In this document: in pieces, positions 55,258-64,000 of the stretch
Layout: each line of letters begins with the position of its first letter
Numbering within the stretch: position 1 is the first letter of the stretch
NCBI GenBank assembly: GCA_949987565.1
Contig: OX465113.1
Location: 6,632,551-6,696,550, forward strand
DNA: 64,000 nt
DNA from: Luidia sarsii
Lineage: Eukaryota > Echinodermata > Asteroidea > Paxillosida > Luidiidae
Direction of reading: 5' to 3'
Notes under the pieces: generated by a model
Told to the model about the DNA's origin: nothing
Seen by the model: only the letters and a program-made list of their open reading frames with translations
Databases searched by the model: none
Position numbers and translations under genes: made by a program

Positions 55258-56163
55258 GCCAATTTCACGAAACTGTGCGTCACTTACACTTTATCTGCTT
55301 ATGGCGCAACACTTACGCCTATAACATATGGCTGCACCATAAAGTTAAAATCGATTTCATGAAACTCTTCTCAGCTACGCAACATCGGATGCACACTGTA
55401 TACTGAATGAAATTACTAAACTGCGAATGTTATCTGTGACTTTATCATTCCCCTGTTCAGTCTATCGGTATTTGTCCCCGTCAATCTGCTTTGAGAAAGG
55501 TTCTTCTTGGGATGAGAAGTCAGGCCCGTGGTTTTGTTTGTTTCTTTTCAATTGTGGCCTAAAGAAAGTCAAACTATGGTCAAACATTCGCACTACCGGT
55601 AAAATAAAAAAAAGTATGAAACACCTAGCCCCATTCCGTGTCTGGCGAGGATCATCACGATCACCGACTTTATGATGTTCAAAAGAAAAGCAAGGTAGGC
55701 ATTCAATATGAAAAAAGAGATACAATGTAGGCCTATACATTTGTTGTGTTTCATCATTACATTGATAACGGGGCCAATCAGCCGAGTCTGATGCTCCAAA
55801 TTCTCTCGCAAATCTTCTACAATAGGAAATATTCCCTCCTGGGGACATCTATTGCACCCTCTAATTTCGATGTCATCGAGAGGATCCAAAGAAACAATCT
55901 CTCTCAGCGAAGGGCTGTCCGATGTTCACGTTGCGCTAGCAGCATCAACGCCATATTTAGGACATGTAGTAACGACTTACGCCACCTCAAGACGTGGCGT
56001 AACTTAAGCCACAAGTTATGGCGTAAGCCCTCAAGTTGCGCCATATCCGGATACTGTGTAACTTTCGTGAAATCCGTGATAAAGTTATTGCGCAACTTCA
56101 GCAATAAGATATGGCATAAGTGGAGTTGCGCCATAAACTAATGTTTCGTGAAATCGGCTGCAG
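55258..56163. mobile_element. composite of CAGCCGATTTCACGAAA-ended MITEs
   Basis: The left end CAGCCAATTTCACGAAACTG and right end TTTCGTGAAATCGGCTGCAG are inverted. Internal palindromic ATGGCGCAA/TTGCGCCAT and GCGTAAG blocks repeat through 55300-55400 and 55970-56140, with at least one inner end (GATTTCATGAAACT at 55353). The middle (55420-55960) is different DNA, including a weak hammerhead-like stretch at 55489-55533. It may be two MITEs flanking unrelated DNA. Confidence 0.6.
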
Positions 56164-56339
56164 AACAAGCAGTGACAAGGATTTTTCCAAAATGAAAAGG
56201 GTGAAAATATCTGCGGTGCTGAGCCATAGGCCTATCGGTTCGAGCCCTTGGCAGCAAACAGAGGCGCCGAGGCTGAGGGACGCGATGTCAAAGTACCCCA
56301 AGCCAATGAACGATCGTCGGTTGAACAATCACTGGTACA

Positions 56340-56385
56340 AGCCAAATAAGACTTAAGGCTTTGCATGGTGGGTGAATCAATATAG
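56340..56385 (-). repeat. intact version of the BEL target repeat
   Basis: Minus strand TATTGATTCACCCACCATGC then AAAGCCTTAAGTCTTATTT. It matches the left flank (15044-15055) joined to the right flank (29758-29795) of the BEL element, so it shows the pre-insertion state. Confidence 0.8.
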
Positions 56386-56586
56386 GAAGGTTTGTGGTGA
56401 CACCATGTATCAGTTCTCTTAAAGGAAAAGGTTTGGTTCTGAAAATCCATCAATGAGGGTAACAGACAAATTCAGGCAAAAATGTGACGTTGTGTTACGG
56501 ATTTACCACTCAGGTTCTTTTCAGAATCAAACCTCTTCCTTTAAGAGACCTGATACATGGTGTCAACGCAAACCTTCCTATATTGG
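56386..56586. mobile_element. MITE with TATAGGAAGG termini (full copy)
   Basis: TATAGGAAGGTTTGTGGTGA at the left and CAACGCAAACCTTCCTATA at the right, with inner inverted AGAGGAAGAGGTTTG-type blocks. TA flanks both sides. The middle carries 'aatgagggtaacagacaaa' and 'gttgtgttacgga', which recur at 57376-57405. Confidence 0.8.
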
Positions 56587-56589
56587 TAC

Positions 56590-58554
56590 AAGCCAGTTTA
56601 CATGTACCTGTTTTTTATGAATGAGCTTTTGAACAGTTGTTTACAGCCATGCAATCAGGGTTTATTTTCTTTTGGTGAATCAAATGTAAGACAGTATTAC
56701 AGTCAAAGTTACTCAGACTAATACGGTACCATCTGAAGCCTTTCAGAAGCCTTTCAGAAGCCTTTCAGTTAGAACGTGTTCTTTACGAAGCGGATCCACT
56801 CGCATCGTGTTGAAAAAACAGGAAGCATACTCCCGGATTTTTGCTGGTGTTTTGACTACAACCACCAACTACACACGGTTGTGGCATAATGCATAGCTAT
56901 GGCAATGTGTTCAGAGAAAAAAATCCCAGTTATCACGCTGTAACTGAAACTAAACACAAACAAACTTGGGATCTTGAAACGAGCTTTACAGCGCGTATCC
57001 ACTATGGCCGCCTGTTGTAAAGTACACACTCACAAGCCAAGGACTCCCAAGATGTACGTCAGAGGGTCATTACATATCTTTATGACATCATTCATCCTTT
57101 TCTAAATTCGGCCACAGCGCGCTGTTAAAAGGGTGATTTTTTATCATCGTTTTTTCATGAGGTTTCATAAAGGGAAGTCGATGGTTGTTTTTTGTTGAAA
57201 GAGGATGTGTCGTGCAAAAATAATTTCACATTAAATGATAGTTTTCAACTGTATGATGTACAAAATGTTGGATAAACCTTGCTCTTCTGTCATTAAAGTA
57301 GTAACAATTTGGGTTTTCGTAGCGCTCTTTTCACTCTGCAACGGAGCTCTACACAAATTTATCAAAATTTGTCAATGAGGGTAACAGACAAACGTTGTGT
57401 TACGGAGACGAGAAACACAGTTCCGGCAATATTATCCGCATGGAACTCTATCGGACTTTTTACTCCGCGCAATACACTATCAATCTGCCCTTAGTAGGGT
57501 GCGTAACGACGTGTAAAGTACACCGCATTATTTTAGTCTTATATCCAATGCGCTTCTCTTAAACACGGAACAAACAACTACCGACTTTTGTACGACATTT
57601 ATGAGCAGTTGAATTTAATATCATGGAGAGACTTTTAAAAAAATTGTCTTAAACGTACTTTTCGATGTTTGATCTTTTCTTTGGATTAACTTGAGATTTT
57701 TGTAACTACGATGGGAAAACCAGTAACCATAGTTTTGATGCACACCGCTGCTAACTACTACCCTATTTGCTACATTACTCTACAATAAAAATCCAACCGA
57801 TTTTGTCGTGATTTCTTATGTATTTTATTATTTTATCAGTACACCGGTTTGGGAAAACCGGAACCGGTTCTCGATCGGGAGGGTCGGGAACCGGTGGGAC
57901 CGACCAAACCTAACCAGCCTTAGTGCATACTGTACAAATACATGTACACTGCACTGTTCATGTACCATACATGTACTGGTACTCGACTCCTAGCATTGAG
58001 GCAGCGCTACTGTAGTGGGCATAACTCAACAATCAAACGAACTTCGATTTGCATCTTCACCGAGTTACGTGAGAATGCTGATTGGCTGCACTCGTAACCA
58101 ACAAAATTCACAAGAGAGCAGTACATATAGAGCACATGCACATTGAAAACAGTGCGTGTACATTTGCATTGAGGTTAAACTTCCACATTCCGCCCAACAA
58201 AGAAATAAAGGGCGCCCTCTTTTGGTGCACCAAATTTCCTAAGTCAGGAACCTAGACGTCTATCACCATTGTCACATGTTCTCATATTGAAGGTGCAGAC
58301 TATTTATTACTGATGCATGGTTACACGTTTTACGCGGCCATTGTCGACGCGAAAACGCATTCTTTTGACCCCTCTTTGTCTTTTTGAGTTGACATCACAC
58401 CCCAAAAATCTAAATAAAATACATGAGGTCTCTTTCTAACTGATCATGAATTTTGTGAAAAGGAGAAAATTAATACCTGTAGGGCTGCAATGAAACGTGT
58501 GTTCTCATCACCTCTTTATTCTCTCATTGAACTTATTAAATTGATTTGTGCACT
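56590..58554. other. VCP intron, no gene seen
   Basis: Contains a triple 'agcctttcag' (56736-56768), the partial MITE-like stretch near 57376-57405, a cluster of ACCGGTT-like words (57838-57900) and a short TACATG patch (57935-57975). No conserved coding sequence. Confidence 0.5.
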
Positions 58555-59395
58555 AAAATTGAGTGGGCCTGACGTTTCGATCCTAGCAGGACCTTTCTCA
58601 AAGGCAGAGTGACAAGGACAAAACAGATACATGTACACGAAGGAAGGGGGGAGAGAGTGAATAGGACACGGATGAGAAACAAAGGACAAAGAGTGAAGCT
58701 GGTAGGGAGAGATCAAAGGAAAGGGCAAGGGGTAGGGTAGGGATTAGTGAGAGGAGGGGGAAAGATAAAAGAGAAGGGCAAGGAGTGGGGTAGGGATTAG
58801 TGACAAGAGGGGGAAAGATCAAAGAGAGAAGTGTGAAGGAGTGAACACAAAAGAAGGATTATCAGAAAGCTGCATGGCGTTAGTCATTACCCTCCTGGAT
58901 GTTGAGACCATGTGGTTGAATAGTCCGAAGACGCTTCATCCACATTTTCTCACGGCTAAGACGGACAGCATTACTACGGTGACCAAGGGATTCTATGCCC
59001 AGTACACTCATATCTGATATCGAATGATCAGGGAGATTGAAGTGATACCCAACAGGGGTGTCCATTTTACCGGTTTTGATAGTAGACCTATGGCCATAGA
59101 TCCGTTTTTTGAGGGTGTTTTTGGTCTCGCCAACATACTGAATATTACAAACTCTACAAGAGATGAGGTATATGATGTTTGAGGTAGTGCACGTGATATA
59201 GCCATAAGTCGTGTGGGTAGTTCCAGAAGAATGTCCATTGAAAGAGTCTATTTCCTTGACATGTGTCTTGCAAACAATGCATTTTGAGGTACACTTAAAT
59301 GAGGTGAAGAGTCCAAAGGGGGAACCTCTGCTCGGACAATTAAGTCACGCAGGTTACAGGGGCGCCTGAAAGCCAAAACAGGCTAATTAGGAATG
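58555..59395 (-). mobile_element. Penelope-like 3' fragment
   Basis: Minus strand: GLRRPCNL (59365), KCIVCKTHVKEIDSFNGHSS, then NIIYLISCRVCNIQYVGETK, KKRIYGHRSTIKTGKMD, PVGYHFNLPDHSISDMSVLG and REKMWMKRLRTIQPHGLN (59065-58880), a G/A-rich tract, and the hammerhead-like motif at 58568-58604. Least damaged endonuclease of the set. It sits sense to VCP in its last long intron. Confidence 0.82.
58568..58604 (-). ncRNA. hammerhead-like motif in Penelope 3' region
   Basis: Identical in layout to 2485-2521: CCTTTGAGAAAGGTCCTGCT, AGGATCGAAACGTCAGG on the minus strand. Confidence 0.4.
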
Positions 59396-59583
59396 GCTTC
59401 AGCCATTTGTGCACTGTTAATATTTATCCATGTAGAAACATGGACGGACACATGAACATATTTTTTTTTTTATGTTCATGATGTTGAAACCTCTCCATAG
59501 TGGCCACAGTCATCTGGTCCCGTTGGTGGCCACTATATGCAGGTTTGACTGTACATACCTCATAGAACCTATGTCTTCACTCA

Positions 59584-61950
<2,367 letters not shown>

Positions 61951-61954
61951 TTTA

Positions 61955-62460
61955 AGTCCAGTACATGTACAGTACATGTACAGAGTACAGTACGTACAGT
62001 CATGTACTGTATTTTACATGTACGTGTACAATGTACATACTGTACAGTACACGTACACTACACGTACACGTACAATGTACATGCATAGTCCATTAGTTGT
62101 ACATGTACATTGTACATTGTACATGTACTAAACATGTGCATCGCAACGTGTACAGTACTCTACATGTACGGTACATGTCCATCATGTACAGTGTACGTCT
62201 GTAATGTATGTGTGTACGTGTGTAATGTATACTGTACATGTACATGTACGTACATGTAATGTATGATGTGCATGTACATGTACACATGTACATGTACACA
62301 TGTAAATGTACATGTTCACATGTACACATGTACATGTACCGTAAGTGCAATGTACATGTACTACAACAGTATACTACACGTACAGTACATGTACATGTAG
62401 TACTGTACATGTACATGTACATGTACTGTACATGTACATACAGTGAACTCGATCGCATAG
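61955..62460. repeat. TACATG/TGTACA-rich region
   Basis: About 500 bases of self-complementary TGTACATG words with variants (TACAGTAC, TACGTAC). Frames on both strands are open but repetitive. Confidence 0.93.
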
Positions 62461-63968
<1,508 letters not shown>

Positions 63969-64000
63969 TTAAAATCCAATATATCCCTAGGGTTGATTTC

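Noticed and set aside
55746..56141. 131-codon frame in the composite MITE
   Set aside because: Runs through palindromic MITE DNA and shows no family similarity.

Overview
The window is nuclear DNA from an invertebrate animal. The evidence is two conserved metazoan genes cut by GT-AG introns, AT-rich non-coding DNA, and a very broad set of transposable elements: Penelope-like, DIRS-like, BEL/Pao, Ty3/gypsy, RTE-like and CR1/L2-like LINEs, piggyBac-like elements, several MITE families, tRNA-derived SINEs and TACATG-type simple repeats. This mix suits a marine invertebrate such as a cephalochordate, ambulacrarian or cnidarian; the species cannot be fixed from the sequence. There is no prokaryotic operon, CRISPR array or rRNA gene.

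Layout. 1-4183: Penelope-like fragments in head-to-head orientation, then a hairpin-headed repeat. 4184-12913: the last five visible exons of cystinosin (CTNS, + strand), with a broken DIRS-like retroelement in the fourth intron seen. 13123-15055: a palindrome, a piggyBac-like TTAA element and a MITE. 15058-29757: one decayed BEL/Pao LTR element bounded by CACCC. Its 5' LTR is split by a 1.9 kb insertion (8-bp duplication GTCTAACT), and its RNase H region is split by a 7.5 kb Ty3/gypsy element (duplication ATAG). 29763-33845: LINE and Penelope pieces. 34520-38256: a 3.7 kb minisatellite of a 51-bp unit. 38475-41450: a small tandem repeat and decayed tyrosine-recombinase/DIRS-like pieces. 41848-42965: Penelope. 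43140-48065: an RTE-like LINE reverse transcriptase interrupted by a MITE and by a 4.1 kb element with very long inverted repeats. 48066-52515: tandem and dispersed repeats. 54780-63939: the last four exons of VCP/p97 (- strand), with repeat-filled introns.

The two host genes are convergent, CTNS forward and VCP reverse, with their stop codons about 42 kb apart. CTNS exports cystine from lysosomes; VCP is the AAA+ segregase that unfolds ubiquitylated substrates. Nothing links them functionally beyond being neighbours. Both are incomplete: the CTNS 5' exons lie left of the window and the VCP 5' exons lie right of it. All transposon coding regions seen carry stops, frameshifts or deletions, except the gag frame of the gypsy element, which is open.
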